NCBI RefSeq assembly: GCF_051020955.1
Contig: NW_027476489.1
Coordinates: forward strand, 1-64,000
Length of the DNA stretch: 64,000 bases
Source: Megalopta genalis
Lineage: Eukaryota; Arthropoda; Insecta; Hymenoptera; Halictidae
Direction: 5' to 3'
Each line of letters opens with the position of its first letter. The first letter of the stretch is position 1. Positions 48,601 through 62,924 of the stretch are shown piece by piece. The notes under the pieces are model-generated. The model was given only the letters and a program-made list of their open reading frames with translations, did not search any database and was not told where the DNA came from. A program made the translations under genes and the position numbers.

Positions 48601-50411
48601 TGATTTAGCTTCAAATTAATGCGATGTAGATGGATTAGCTTCAAATCCATGCGAAGCAAATGATTTAGCTTCAAATCAATGCGAAATAGAAGGCTTAGCT
48701 TCAAATCCATGCGGAACAAATGATTTAGCACAGGAACTTGTGATATAAGTAATATAGCTACAAATGTAGAGGAAACAAACGAGTTAGCTTCACAACCATG
48801 CGAAACACATGATTTAGCTTCAAATTAATGCGATGTAGATGGATTAGCTTCAAATCCATGCGAAGCAAATGATTTAGCTTCAAATCAATGCGAAATAGAA
48901 GGCTTAGCTTCAAATCCATGCGGAACAAATGATTTAGCACAGGAACTTGTGATATAAGTGATATAGCTACAAATGTAGAGGAAACAAACGAGTTAGCTTC
49001 ACATCCATGCGAAACACATGATTTAGCTTCAAATTAATGCGATGTAGATGGATTAGCTTCAAATCCATGCGAAGCAAATGATTGTGCTTCAAACATTTGT
49101 GATATAGGCGATATAGATTCAACTACATGCGAAACAAACGAGTTAGCTTCAAATTCATGCCAAACATATGATTTAGCTTCAAATAAATTCGAAGTAGAAC
49201 GATTAGCTTCAAATCCATGCGAAACAAATGTTTTAGCTACAAATACTTGTGATATACGTTATTTAGAATCAACTGCATTCGCAACAACCGAGTTAGCTCC
49301 AAATTCATGCGAATCAAATGATTTAGCTTCAAATCAATGCGAAGTAAAAGGCTTAGCTTCAAATCCAAGCGAAACACATGATTTAGCTTGAAATCAATGC
49401 GATGTAGAAGGTTTAGCTTCAAATCCATGCGAAACAAAAGATTGGGCTTCAAACACTTGGGATATAGGTGAAATAGCTTCAACTGCATGCGAAACAAACG
49501 AGATAACTTCAATTCCATGCTAAACAGATAATTAAGCTTCAAATCTATGCGATGTAGAAGGTTTAGCTTCAAATCCATGCAAAACAGAAAATAGAGCAGC
49601 AAACATTTGTCATATACGTTATTCAGATTACACTGCATGCGCAACAAACGAATTAGCTTCAAGTCCATCCGAAGAAAATTATTTCCAGCAAATCAATGCG
49701 ACGTAGAAGCTTTAGATTCAAATCCATGCGAAACAAATGATTTAGGTTCAGATACTTGCGATATAAGTGATATAGCTTCAATTGCAAGAGGAACGAACGA
49801 GTTAGCACCAAATCCATGCGAATCAAATGATTTAGCTTCAAATCAATGCGAAATAGAAGGCTTAGCTTCAAATCCATGCGGAACAAATGATTTAGCACAG
49901 GAACTTGTGATATAAGTGATATAGCTACAAATGTAGAGGAAACAAACGAGTTAGCTTCACATCCATGCGAAACACAAGATTTAGCTTCAAATTAATGCGA
50001 TGTAAATGGATTAGCTTCAAATCCATGCGAAGCAAATGATTGTGCTTCAAACATTTGGGATATAGGCGATATAGATTCAACTACATGCGTAACAAACGAG
50101 TTAGCTTCAAATTCATGCCAAACATATGATTTAACTTCAAATCAATTCGAAGTAGAACGATTAGCTTCAAATCCATGCGAAACAAATGTTTTAGCTACAA
50201 ATACTTGTGATATACGTTATTTAGAATCAACTGCATTCGCAACAACCGAGTTAGCTCCAAATTCATGCGAATCAAATGATTTAGCTTCAAATCAATGCGA
50301 AGTAGAAGGCTTAGCTTCAAATCCAAGCGAAACACATGATTTAGCTTGAAATCAATGCGATGTAGAAGGTTTAGCTTGAAATCCATGCGAAACAAATGAT
50401 TTAGCTTCAAA
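45119..50411. repeat. Block of about 1.9 kb repeated 3401 bp away (45119-47010 and 48520-50411)
   Basis: Both copies start with 209-bp units (cacaggaac at 45119, 45328, 45537 and at 48520, 48729, 48938). They continue through the same rare variants at a constant offset of 3401: aacatttgggatataggcg, ttagaatcaactgcattcgc, and the gap-containing ccatccgaagaaaattat. The match ends after 47010/50411. The 1.5 kb between the copies holds the 533-bp tandem pair. Differences are isolated substitutions. Confidence 0.85.
47142..48207. repeat. Tandem pair of a 533-bp unit
   Basis: 47142-47674 and 47675-48207 match at an offset of 533, sharing gctccaaatagaggag, atccaatcgaatcac and gcgaaacaatgctac. The unit length fits neither 30 nor 3, so it arose by joining out-of-phase monomers. 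The variant gcgaaacaatgctac lacks several bases compared with the usual gaaacaaatgatttagc. Confidence 0.85.
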
Positions 50412-50995
50412 TCAATGCGAAGTAGAAGGCTTAGCTTCAAATCCATGCGAAACAAAGGATTTGGCTTCAAATCAATGCGATGCAGAAGGTTTAGCTTCAA
50501 ATCCATGCGAAACAAATGACTTAGCTTCTAACACTTGGGATATAAGAGATATAGCTTCAAATGCAGACGAATCAAACGAGTTAACTACAAAATCCATGCG
50601 ATACACATTATTTAGCTTCAAATAAATGCGAAGTAGAAGGCTTAGCTTCAAATCCATGCGAAACAAATGATTTAGGTTCAGATACTTGCGGTATAAGTGA
50701 TATAGTTTCAAATGCAGACGAAACAAATGAGATACCTTCATATCCATGCGAAAAAAAGGATTTAGCATCAAATCGATGCGATGTAGAAGGTTTAGCTTCA
50801 AATGCATTCGAAAAAAATGATTTAGCTTCAAACACTTGGGATATAAGTGATATAGCTTCAAATGCAGACAAATCAAACGAGTTAGCTTCAAAATCCAAGC
50901 GAAACACATGATTTAGCATCAAATCAATGTGATGTAGAAGGTTTAGCTTCAAACCCAAGCGAAACACAAGATTTAGCATCAGATACCTGTGATAT

Positions 50996-53900
50996 AAGTG
51001 ATATAGCTTCAAATGCAGGCGAAACGAACGAGTTAGCTTCAAATCCATGCGAAACAAATGATTTTTCTTCAAATACTTGCGATTCAAGTGATATAGCTTC
51101 AAATGTAGGCGAAACAAACCAGATAGATTCAATTCCATGCGAAACACATGATGTAGCTGCAAATCAATGCGTTGAGAGGGTTTAGCTTCAAATCCATGCG
51201 AAACAAATGATATAGCTTCAAACACTTGGGATATAAGTGATATAGCTTCAAATTCAAACGAAACAAACGAGTTAGCTTCAAAATCCGTGCGATACACATG
51301 ATTTAGCTTGAAATCAATGCGATGTAGAAGGCGTAGTTTCAAATCCATGCGATACAAATGATTTAGCTTCAAACACTTGGGATATAAGTGATATAGCTTC
51401 AAATGCAGACGAATCAAACGAGTTAGCATCAAATCTATGCAATGTAAAAGGTTTAGCTTCAAATCTATGCGAATCTAATGATTGAGCTTCAATCATTTGG
51501 GATATAGGTGACATAGCTTCAAATGCAGACGAAACAAAGGAGTTAGCTTCAAATCCAAGCGGATCACATGATTTAGATTCACATCAATGCGATTTAGAAG
51601 GTTTAGCTTCGAATCCATGCGAAACAAATGATTGAGCTTGAAACACTTGGGATATAGGTGATATAGCTTCAGTTGCAAGCGACACGTACGAGTTAGCTTC
51701 AGGTCCATGTAATGTAAATGGTTTAGCTTCAAATCTATGCGAATCTATTGATTGAGCTTCAATCATTTGGGATATAGGTGACATAGCTTCAAATGCAGAC
51801 GAAACAACCTAATTATCTTCAAATCCATGCGAAACACATGATTTAGCTGCAAATCAATGCGATGTAGAAGGCTTAGCTTCAAATCCATGCGGAACAAATG
51901 ATTCAGCTTCAAATACTTGTGATATAAGTAATATAGCTACAAATGCAGACGAAACAAGCGAGTTAGATTCAAATCCAAGTGAAACACATGATTTAGCTAC
52001 AAATTAATGCTATGTAGATGCTTTAGCTTCAAATCCATGCGACACAAATGATTTAGCTTCAAATCAATGCGATGTAGAAGGTTTAGCTTAAAATCAATGC
52101 GAATCTAATGATTAAGATTCAATCACTTGGGATGTAAGTGATGTAGCTTCAACTGCATGTGAAACAAACAAGTAAGCTTCAAATCCAAGCGAAACACATG
52201 ATTTAGCTTCAACTCAATGCGATGTAGAAGGTTTAGCTTCAAATCCAAGCGAAACACATGATTTAGCTTCAAATCAACGCGAAGTAGAAGGCTTAGCTTC
52301 AAATCCATGCGGAACCGATGATTTAGCTTCAAATAATTGCGATATAATTGATATAGCTCCAAATGCATACGAATCAAACGAGTTAGCTTCAAAATCCATG
52401 CGAAACAAATGATTTAGCTTCAACTCAATGCGATGTAGAAGGTTTAGCTTCAAATCCAAGCGAAACACATGATGTAGCTTCAAATCAATGCTATGTAGGT
52501 GCTTTAGTTTCAAATCCAGGCGACACAAATGATTTAGCTTTAAATCAATGCGATGTAGAAGGTTTAGCCTCAAATCAATGCGGAGTAGAAGGCTTAGCTT
52601 CAAATCCATGCGAAACAAATGATTTGGCTTCACATACTTGCGATATAAGAGATATAGGTTCACCTGCAGGCGAAATAAACGAGATAGTTTCAAATCCATG
52701 CGAAAAAATGATTTTATTTCCAATACTTGCGATAGAAGTGATATAGCTTCAAATGCAGGCGAAACGAACGAGTTAGCTTCAAATCCATGCGAAACAAATG
52801 ATTTTTCTTCAAATACTTGCGATTCAAGTGATATAGCTTCAAATGTAGGCGAAACAAACCAGATAGATTCAATTCCATGCGAAACACATGATGTAGCTGC
52901 AAATCAATGCGTTGTAGAGGGTTTAGCTTCAAATCCATGCCAAACAAATGATATAGCTTCAAACACTTGGGATATAAGCGATATAGCTTCAAATTCAAAC
53001 GAAACAAACGAGTTAGCTTCAAAATCCGTGCGATACACATGATTTAGCTTGAAATCAATGCGATGTAGAAGGCGTAGATTCAAATCCATGCAATACAAAT
53101 GATTTAGCTTCAAACACTTGGGATATAAGTGATATAGCTTCAAATGCAGACGAATCAAACGAGTTAGCATCAAATCTATGCAATGTAAAAGGTTTAGCTT
53201 CAAATCTATGCGAATCTAATGATTGAGCTTCAATCATTTGGGATATAGGTGACATAGCTTCAAATGCAGACGAAACAAAGGAGTTAGCTTCAAATCCAAG
53301 CGGATCACATGATTTAGATTCACATCAATGCGATTTAGAAGGTTTAGCTTCGAATCCATGCGAAACAAATGATTGAGCTTGAAACACTTGGGATATAGGT
53401 GATATAGCTTCAGTTGCAAGCGACACGTACGAGTTAGCTTCAGGTCCATGCAATGTAAATGGTTTAGCTTCAAATCTATGCGAATCTATTGATTGAGCTT
53501 CAATCATTTGGGATATAGGTGACATAGCTTCAAATGCAGACGAAACAACCTAATTATCTTCAAATCCATGCGAAACACATGATTTAGCTGCAAATCAATG
53601 CGATGTAGAAGGCTTAGCTTCAAATCCATGCGGAACAAATGATTCAGCTTCAAATACTTGTGATATAAGTGATATAGCTTCAAATGCAGACGAAACAAGC
53701 GAGTTAGATTCAAATCCAAGTGAAACACATGATTTAGCTACAAATTAATGCTATGTAGATGCTTTAGCTTCAAATCCATGCGACACAAATGATTTAGCTT
53801 CAAATCAATGCGATGTAGAAGGTTTAGCTTAAAATCTATGCGAATCTAATGATTAAGATTCAATCACTTGGGAGGTAAGTGATGTAGCTTCAACTGCATG

Positions 53901-54398
53901 TGAAACAAACATGTAAGCTTCAAATCCAAGCGAAACACATGATTTAGCTTCAACTCAATGCGATGTAGAAGGTTTTGCTTCAAATCCAAGCGAAACACAT
54001 GATTTAGCTTCAAATCAACGCGAAGTAGAAGGCTTAGCTTCAAATCCATGCGGAACCAATGATTTAGCTTCAAATAATTGCGATATAATTGATATAGCTC
54101 CAAATGCATACGAATCAAACGAGTTAGCTTCAAAATCCATGCGAAACAAATGATTTAGATTCAACTCAATGCGATGTAGAAGGTTTAGCTTCAAATCCAA
54201 GCGAAACACATGATGTAGCTTCAAATCAATGATATGTAGGTGCTTTAGTTTCTAATCCAGGCGACACAAATGATTTAGCTTCAAATCAATGCGATGTAGA
54301 AGGTTTAGCCTCAAATCAATGCGGAGTAGAAGGCTTAGCTTCAAATCCATGCGAAACAAATGATTTGGCTTCACATACTTGCGATATAAGAGATATAG
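50996..54398. repeat. Block duplication of about 1.66 kb at an offset of 1740-1741
   Basis: 50996-52657 matches 52736-54398. Shared rare variants include gatttttcttcaaatac, ttgcgattcaagtg, aatgtaaaaggtttagc, aatcatttgggatatagg and caagcggatcac. The offset changes from 1740 to 1741 near 51172, where copy 1 reads gttgagaggg and copy 2 gttgtagaggg. A spacer of about 80 bp of related repeat separates the copies. Confidence 0.85.
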
Positions 54399-54680
54399 CT
54401 TCAAATGCAGGCGAAACAAACGAGTTAGCTCCAAATCCATGCGAAACACATGATTTAGCATCAAATCAATGCGATGTAGAAGGTTTAGCCTCCAATCAAT
54501 GCGAAATAGAAGGCTTAGCTTCAAATCAATGCGAAACATATGATTTAGCAGCAAATCAATGCAATGTAGATGGTTTAGCTTCAAATCAGTGCGAACCAAA
54601 TGATTTAGTTTCAGATACTTGCGATATATGTGATATAGCTTCAAATGCAGACGAATAAAACGAGTTAGCTTCAAAATCCA

Positions 54681-57600
54681 TGCGAAACACATGATTTAGC
54701 TGCAAATCAATGCGATGTATACGGTTTAGCTTCAAATCCATGCGAAACAAATGATTTAGCACAGGAACTTACGCTATAAGTGATATAGCTTCAAATGCAG
54801 GAGAAACAAATGAGATAGCTCCAAATCCATGCGAAACAAATGATTTACCCTCAAATCAATGCGAAGCAGAATTCTTAGGTTCAAATCCTTGAGAACCAAA
54901 TGGTTTAGCATCAGATAATTGCGATATAAGTGATATAGCTTCAAATGCAGGGGCAACAAACGTGTTAGCTTCAAATGCTTGCTAAACACATGATTAAGCT
55001 TCAAATCATTGCGATGTAGAAGGGTTAGCTTCAAATTCAAGCGAAACACATGATTTTGGTTCAAATCAATGCGATATAGAAGGTTTAGCTTCAAATCCAT
55101 GCGTAACAAATGATATAGCATCAAACATTTGCGATATAAGTGTTATAGCTTCAAACGCAGACCAAACAAACGAGTTCGCTTCAAATCCAAGCGAAACACA
55201 TGATTTAGCTTCAAATCAATGCGAAGTAGAAGGCTTAGCTTCAAATCCATGCGAAACAAATGATTTTTCTTTAAATACTTGCGATTCAAGTGATATAGCT
55301 TCAAATGTAGCCAAAACAAACCAGGTAGATTCAATTCCATGCGAAACAAATGATTTAGGTTAAGATACTTGTGATATAAGTGATATAACTTCAAATGCAG
55401 GAGAAACACACGAGATACCTGCATATCCATGCGAAAAAAAGGATTTAGCTTCAAAACAATGCGATGTAGAAGGTTTATCTTCAAATCCATGCGAAACAAA
55501 TGATTTAGCTTCAAACAATTGGGATATAAGTGATATAGCTTCAAATGCAGACAATCAAACGAGTTAGCTTCAAAATCCAAGCGATAAACATGATTTAGCT
55601 TCAAATCAATGCGAAGTAGAAGGCTTAGCTTCAAATCCTTGCGAAACAAATGATTTTTATTCAAATACTTGCGATATAAGTGATATAGATTCAACTGCAG
55701 GTGAAATAAACGAGATAGCTTCAAATCCATGCGAAAAAAATAATTTTTCTTCTAATACTTGCGATACAAATGATATAGCTTCAAATGCAAGCGAAACACA
55801 TGATTTAGCTTCAAATCAATGCGATGTAGAAGGTTTAGCTTCAAATCAATGCGATGTAGAAGGTTTAGCTTCAAATCCATGCGAAACAAATGATTTAACA
55901 TCAGATACTTGCGATATCAGTGATATAGCTTCAATTGGAGGGGACGCAAATGAGTTAGCTTCAAATCCATGCAAAACCCATGATTAAGCTTCAAATCAAT
56001 GCTATGTAGAAGGTTTAGCTTCAAATCCAAGCGAAACACATGATTTAGCTTCAATTCAATGCGATGTAGAAGGTTTAGCTTCAAATCCATGCGAAAAAAT
56101 TATTTAGCTTCAAACACTAGTTATATAAGTGTTATAGCTTCAAATTCAGACGAATCAAACGAGTTAGCTCAAAAATCCGTGCGAAACAAATGATTTATAT
56201 TCAAATCAATGCGAAGTAGAAGGCTTAGTTGCAAATCCATGCGACACTCATGATTTAGCTTCAAATCAATGCGATGTAGAAGGTTTAGCTTCATATCTAT
56301 GCGATGTAGAAGGTTTAGCTTCAAATCCATGCGGAACCAAAGATTTAGCTTCAAATCCATGCGGAACTAAAGATTTAGCTTCAAATAATTGCGATGTAAG
56401 TGATATAGCATCAAATACAGACGAATCAAACGAGGTAGCTACAAATCCATGCAACACTCGTGATTTAGTTTCAAATCAATGCGATGTAGAAGGTTTAGCT
56501 TCAAATCAATGTGATGTAGAAGGTTTAGCTTCAAATCCATGCGATAGACATGATTTAGCTTCAATTCAATGCGATGTAGAACGTTTAGCTTCAAATCCAT
56601 GCCAAACAAATGATTTCGGTTCAAACACTTGGGATATAAGTGATATAGCTTCAAATGGAGAAGAATCAAACGAGTTAGCTTCATATCCATGCGAAACACA
56701 TGATTTAGCTGCAAATCAATGCGATGTATACGGTTTAGCTTCAAATCCATGCGAAACAAATGATTTAGCACAGGAACTTACGCTATAAGTGATATAGCTT
56801 CAAATGCAGGAGAAACAAATGAGATAGCTCCAAATCCATGCGAAACAAATGATTTACCCTCAAATCAATGCGAAGCAGAATTCTTAGGTTCAAATCCTTG
56901 AGAACCAAATGGTTTAGCATCAGATAATTGCGATATAAGTGATATAGCTTCAAATGCAGGGGCAACAAACGTGTTAGCTTCAAATGCTTGCTAAACACAT
57001 GATTAAGCTTCAAATCAATGCGATGTAGAAGGGTTAGCTTCAAATTCAAGCGAAACACATGATTTTGGTTCAAATCAATGCGATATAGAAGGTTTAGCTT
57101 CAAATCCATGCGTAACAAATGATATAGCATCAAACATTTGCGATATAAGTGTTATAGCTTCAAACGCAGACCAAACAAACGAGTTCGCTTCAAATCCAAG
57201 CGAAACACATGATTTAGCTTCAAATCAATGCGAAGTAGAAGGCTTAGCTTCAAATCCATGCGAAACAAATGATTTTTCTTTAAATACTTGCGATTCAAGT
57301 GATATAGCTTCAAATGTAGGCAAAACAAACCAGGTAGATTCAATTCCATGCGAAACAAATGATTTAGGTTAAGATACTTGTGATATAAGTGATATAACTT
57401 CAAATGCAGGAGAAACACACGAGATACCTGCATATCCATGCGAAAAAAAGGATTTAGCTTCAAAACAATGCGATGTAGAAGGTTTATCTTCAAATCCATG
57501 CGAAACAAATGATTTAGCTTCAAACAATTGGGATATAAGTGATATAGCTTCAAATGCAGACAATCAAACGAGTTAGCTTCAAAATCCAAGCGATAAACAT

Positions 57601-59090
57601 GATTTAGCTTCAAATCAATGCGAAGTAGAAGGCTTAGCTTCAAATCCTTGCGAAACAAATGATTTTTATTCAAATACTTGCGATATAAGTGATATAGATT
57701 CAACTGCAGGTGAAATAAACGAGATAGCTTCAAATCCATGCGAAAAAAATAATTTTTCTTCTAATACTTGCGATACAAATGATATAGCTTCAAATGCAAG
57801 CGAAACACATGATTTAGCTTCAAATCAATGCGATGTAGAAGGTTTAGCTTCAAATCAATGCGATGTAGAAGGTTTAGCTTCAAATCCATGCGAAACAAAT
57901 GATTTAACATCAGATACTTGCGATATCAGTGATATAGCTTCAATTGGAGGGGACGCAAATGAGTTAGCTTCAAATCCATGCAAAACACATGACTAAGCTT
58001 CAAATCAATGCTATGTAGAAGGTTTAGCTTCAAATCCAAGCGAAACACATGATTTAGCTTCAAATCAATGCGATGTAGAAGGTTTAGCTTCAAATCCATG
58101 CGGAACCAAAGATTTAGCATCAAATCCATGCGGAACTAAAGATTTAGCTTCAAATCAATGCGATGTAGAAGGTTTAGCTTCAAATCAATGTGATGTAGAA
58201 GATTTAGCTTCAAATCCATGCGAAAGACATGATTTAGCTTCAAATCAATGCGATGTAGGAGGTTTAGCTTCAAATCCATGCGGAACAAATCATTTAACAT
58301 CAGATGCTTGCGGTATCAGTGATATAGCTTCAAATGGAGGGGAAACAAATGAGTTAGCTTCAAATCCATGCAAAACCCATGATTAAGCTTCAAATCAATG
58401 CTATGTAGAAGGTTTAGCTTCAAATCCAAGCGAAACACATGATTTAGCTTCAATTCAATGCGATGTAGAAGGTTTAGCTTCAAATCCATGCGAAAAAATT
58501 ATTTAGCTTCAAACACTAGTTATATAAGTGTTATAGCTTCAAATTCAGACGAATCAAACGAGTTAGCTCAAAAATCCGTGCGAAACAAATGATTTATATT
58601 CAAATCAATGCGAAGTAGAAGGCTTAGTTGCAAATCCATGCGACACTCATGATTTAGCTTCAAATCAATGCGATGTAGAAGGTTTAGCTTCATATCAATG
58701 CGATGTAGAAGGTTTAGCTTCAAATCCATGCGGAACCAAAGATTTAGCTTCAAATCCATGCGGAACTAAAGATTTAGCTTCAAATAATTGCGATGTAAGT
58801 GATATAGCATCAAATACAGACGAATCAAACGAGGTAGCTACAAATCCATGCAACACTCGTGATTTAGTTTCAAATCAATGCGATGTAGAAGGTTTAGCTT
58901 CAAATCAATGTGATGTAGAAGGTTTAGCTTCAAATCCATGCGATAGACATGATTTAGCTTCAATTCAATGCGATGTAGAACGTTTAGCTTCAAATCCATG
59001 CCAAACAAATGATTTCGGTTCAAACACTTGGGATATAAGTGATATAGCTTCAAATGGAGAAGAATCAAACGAGTTAGCTTCATATCCATG
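54681..59090. repeat. Block duplication of about 2.0 kb, second copy enlarged by 390 bp
   Basis: 54681-55990 matches 56690-57999 at an offset of 2009. 55965-56690 matches 58364-59089 at an offset of 2399. The second copy therefore holds an extra stretch of 390 bp near 57990-58370, itself made of satellite monomers. Shared rare variants include ggaacttacgctataag, aattcttaggttc, tgagaaccaaatgg and ggatttagcttcaaaac. Matching is nearly base for base. Confidence 0.85.
55887..56060. repeat. Domain-2-type units in the right arm (also 57.9, 58.3 and 63.97 kb)
   Basis: The succession gcgatatcagtgatatagc, then ggaggggacgcaaatgag, then gattaagcttc and aatgctatgtagaagg is typical of the 4.3-15.5 kb family. 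It reappears here, at about 57896-58070, at 58280-58470, and at the window end (ggaggggaaacaaatgag at 63980-63997). Confidence 0.65.
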
Positions 59091-59257
59091 CAAAACACAT
59101 GATTAAGCTTCAAATCAATGCTATGTAGAAGGATTAGCCTCAAGTCCAAGCGAAACACATGATTTAGCTTCAAATCAATGCGATGTAGAAGGCTCAGCTT
59201 CAAATCCATGCGGATCAAATGATTTGGCTTCAAATACTTGCGATATAAGTGATACAG

Positions 59258-62200
59258 ATTCAACTGCAGGCGAAACAAAAGAGACAGCTTCAAATCCAAG
59301 CGATACACATGATTTAGCTTCAAATTAATACGATGAAGAAACTTTAGCATCAAATCCATGCGAAGCAAATCGTTAAGCTTCTGATACCTGCGATGTAAAT
59401 GATATAGCTTCAAACGCAGACCAGCAAACGAGTTCGCTTCAAATACAAGCGAAACACATGATTAAGCTTCAAATCAATGCTATGTAGAAGGTTTAGCTTC
59501 AAATCCAAGCGAAACACATGATTTAGCTTCAATTCAATGCGATGTAGAAGGTTTAGCTTCAAATCCATGCCAAACAAATGATATAGCTTCAAACACTTGC
59601 AATATAAGTGATATAGCTTCAAATGCAGACGAAACAGTGGAGTTAGATTCAAATCCAAGCGATACAAATGATTTAGTTTCAGATACTTGCGATATATGTG
59701 ATATAGCTTCAAATGCAGGCGAAACGAACGAGTTAGCTTCAAATCCAAGCGATACACATGATTTACCTTCAAATCCATGCGAAGTAGAAGGCTTATCTTC
59801 AAATCCATGCGGAATCAATGACTTAGCTTCAAATAATTGCGATATAAGTCATATAGCTTCAAATGCAGACGAATCAAACGAGTTAGCTTCAAAATCCATG
59901 CGGAACAAATGATTTGGCTTCAAATCAATACGAAGTAGAAGGCTTAGATTCAAATCCATGCGAAACAAATGATTTAGCTTCAAATACTTGCGATATAAGT
60001 GATATAGATTCAACTGCAGGCGACACAAACGAGCTAGCTTCATCTCCATGAGAAACACATGATTTAGCTTCTAATCAATGCGATGTAGAAGGATTAGCCT
60101 CAAATCCAAGCGAAACACATGATTTAGCTTCGAATCAATGCGAAGTAGAAGGCTTAGCTTCAAATCCATGCGAAACAAATGATTTAGCTTCAAACACTTG
60201 GGATATAAGTGTTATAGCTTCAAATGCAGACGAAACAAACGAGTTAGCTTCAAATGCATGCGAAACATATGATTTAGCAGCAATTCAATGCGATGTAGAA
60301 GGTTTAGCTTCAAATCCATGCGAAACAAATGATTTAGCTTCTAACACTTGGGATATAAGTGATATAGCTTCAAATGCAGGCAAAACAAACCAGTTAGCTT
60401 CAATTCCATGAGAAACACATGATTTAGCTTCAAATTCGTGCGAAACAAATTATTTAGCTTTAAACACTTGGGTTATAAGCGATATAGCTTCAAATGCAAA
60501 CGAAACAAACGAGTTAGCTCAAAAATCCATGCGAAACAAATGATTTATCTTCAAATCAATGCGAGGTAGAAGGCTTAGTTGCAAATCCATGCGACACTCA
60601 TGATTTAGCTTCAAATCGATGCGATGTAGAAGGTTTAGCTTCAAATAAATACTACGTAGAAGGTTGAGCTTCAGATCCAAGCGAGACACATGATTTCGCT
60701 TCAAATCAATGCGATGTAGAAGGTTTAGCTTCAAATCCATGCGGAATCAATGATTTAGCTTCAAATAACTGCGATAGAAGTGATATAGCTTCAAATGCAG
60801 ACGAATCAAACGAGTTAGCTTCAAAATCCATGCGAAACAAACGATTTGGCTTCAAATCAATGCGAAGTAGAAGGCTTAGATTCAAATCCATGCGAAACAA
60901 ATGATTTAGCTTCAAATACTTGCGATGTAAGTGATATAGATTCAACTGCAGGTCAGACAAACGAGCTAGCTTCATCTCCATGCGAAACACATGATTTAGC
61001 TTCTAATCAATGCGATGTAGAAGGCTTAGCTTCAAATTCATGCGAAAAAATATTTAGCTTCAGATACTAGCGACATAAGTGATATAGCTTCAAATGCAGA
61101 CGAAACAAACGGGTTAGTTTCAAATGCATGCTAAACACATGATTAAGCTTCAAATCAATGCGATGCAGAAGGTTTAGCTCCAAATCCATGCGAAACAAAT
61201 TATTTAGCTTCAAACACTTGGGATATAAGTGACATAGATTCAACTGCAGGCGAAATAAAACTAGAAAGCTTCAAATCGAAGCGAAACACATGATTTAGCT
61301 TCAAATCAATGCGAAGTAGAAGGCTTAGCTTTAAATCCATGCGGAACCAATGATTTAGCTTCAAATAATTGCGATATAAGTGATATAGCTTCAAATGCAG
61401 ACAAAACAAACGACTTAGCTTCAAAATCCGTGCGATACACATGATTTAGCTTCAAATCAATGCGATGTAGAAGGTTTAGCGTCAAGTGCAAGCGAAACAC
61501 ATGATTTAGCTTCAAATCAATGCGATGTAGTAGGGTTTGCTTCAAATCCATGCGAAATAGAAGGTTTAGCTTCAAATCCAAGCGAAACACATGATTTGGC
61601 TTCAAATCAATGCGATGTAGATGGTTTAGCTTCAAATCCATGCGAAACAAATTATTTAGCTTCAAATCAATGCGATGTATAAGGTTTAGCTTCAAATCCA
61701 TGCGGAATCAATGATTTAGCTTCAAATAATCGCGATATAAGTGATATAGCTTCAAATGCAGACGAATCAAACGAGTTAGCTTCAAAATCCAAGCGAAACA
61801 AATGATTTGGCTTCAAATCAATGCGAAGTAGAAGGCTTAGATACAAATCATGCGAAACAAATGATTTAGCTTCAAATACTTGCGATATAAGTGATATAGA
61901 TTCAACTGCAGGCGAGACAAACGAGCTAGCTTCATCTCCATGCGAAACACATGATTTAGCTTCTAATCAATGCGATGTAGAAGGCTTAGCTTCAAATCCA
62001 TGCGAAAAAAAATTAAGCTTCAGATACTAGCGATATAAGTGATATAGCTTCAAATGCAGACGAAACAAACGAGTTAGCTTCAAATCCATGCGAAACACAT
62101 GATGTAGCATCAAATCAATGCGATGTAGTAGGTTTTGCTTCAAATCCATGCGAAACAAATGATTTAGCATCAGATGCCTGTGATATAAGTGATATACCAT

Positions 62201-62600
62201 CAAATGCAGGCGAATCAAACGAGTTAGCTTCAAAATCCATACGATACACATGATTTAGCTTCAAATCAATGCGAAATAGCAGGATTAGCTTCAAATCCAA
62301 GCGAAACATATGATTTATCTTCAAATCAATGCGATGTTGAAGGCTCAGCTTCAAATTCATGCGGATCAATTGATTTAGCTTCAAATACTTGCGATATAAG
62401 TGATATAGATTCAACTGCAGGCGAAACAAAAGAGATAGCTTCAAATCCAAGCGATACACATGATTTAGCTTCAAATTAATAAGATGAAGAAAGTTTAGCA
62501 TCAAATCCATGCGAAGCAAATCGTTAAGCTTCTGATACCTGCGATGTAAATGATATAGCTTCAAACGCAGACCAAACAAACGAATTCGCTACAAATACAA
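59258..62600. repeat. Dispersed block copies in the right arm
   Basis: About 59258-59440 matches about 62398-62585, sharing tgatacctgcgatgtaaatg, gaagcaaatcgttaagc and ttcaaacgcagacca. About 60700-61065 matches about 61690-62025 at an offset near 960, sharing aacgagctagcttcatctcc and ttctaatcaatgcgatgtag. A more diverged relative of the second block lies at 59911-60060. These show continued block exchange but lower identity than the earlier duplications. Confidence 0.65.
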
Positions 62601-62924
62601 GCGAAACACATGATTTAGCTTCAAATGAATGCGATGTAGAAGGTTTAGCTTCAAATCCATGCGGAACCAAAGATTTAGCTTCAATTCCATGCGGAACCAA
62701 AGATTTAGCTTCAAATCCATGCGGAACCAAAGATTTAGCTTCAAATAATTGCGATATGAGTGATATAGCATCAAATGCAGACGAATCAAACGAGTTGAGT
62801 TCAAAATCTAGGCGAAACAAATGATTTAGCTTCAAAGCAATGCGAAGAAGAAGGCATAGATTCAAATCCATGCCAAACAAATGATTTGGCTTCTAACACT
62901 TGGGATATAAGTGATATAGCTTCA

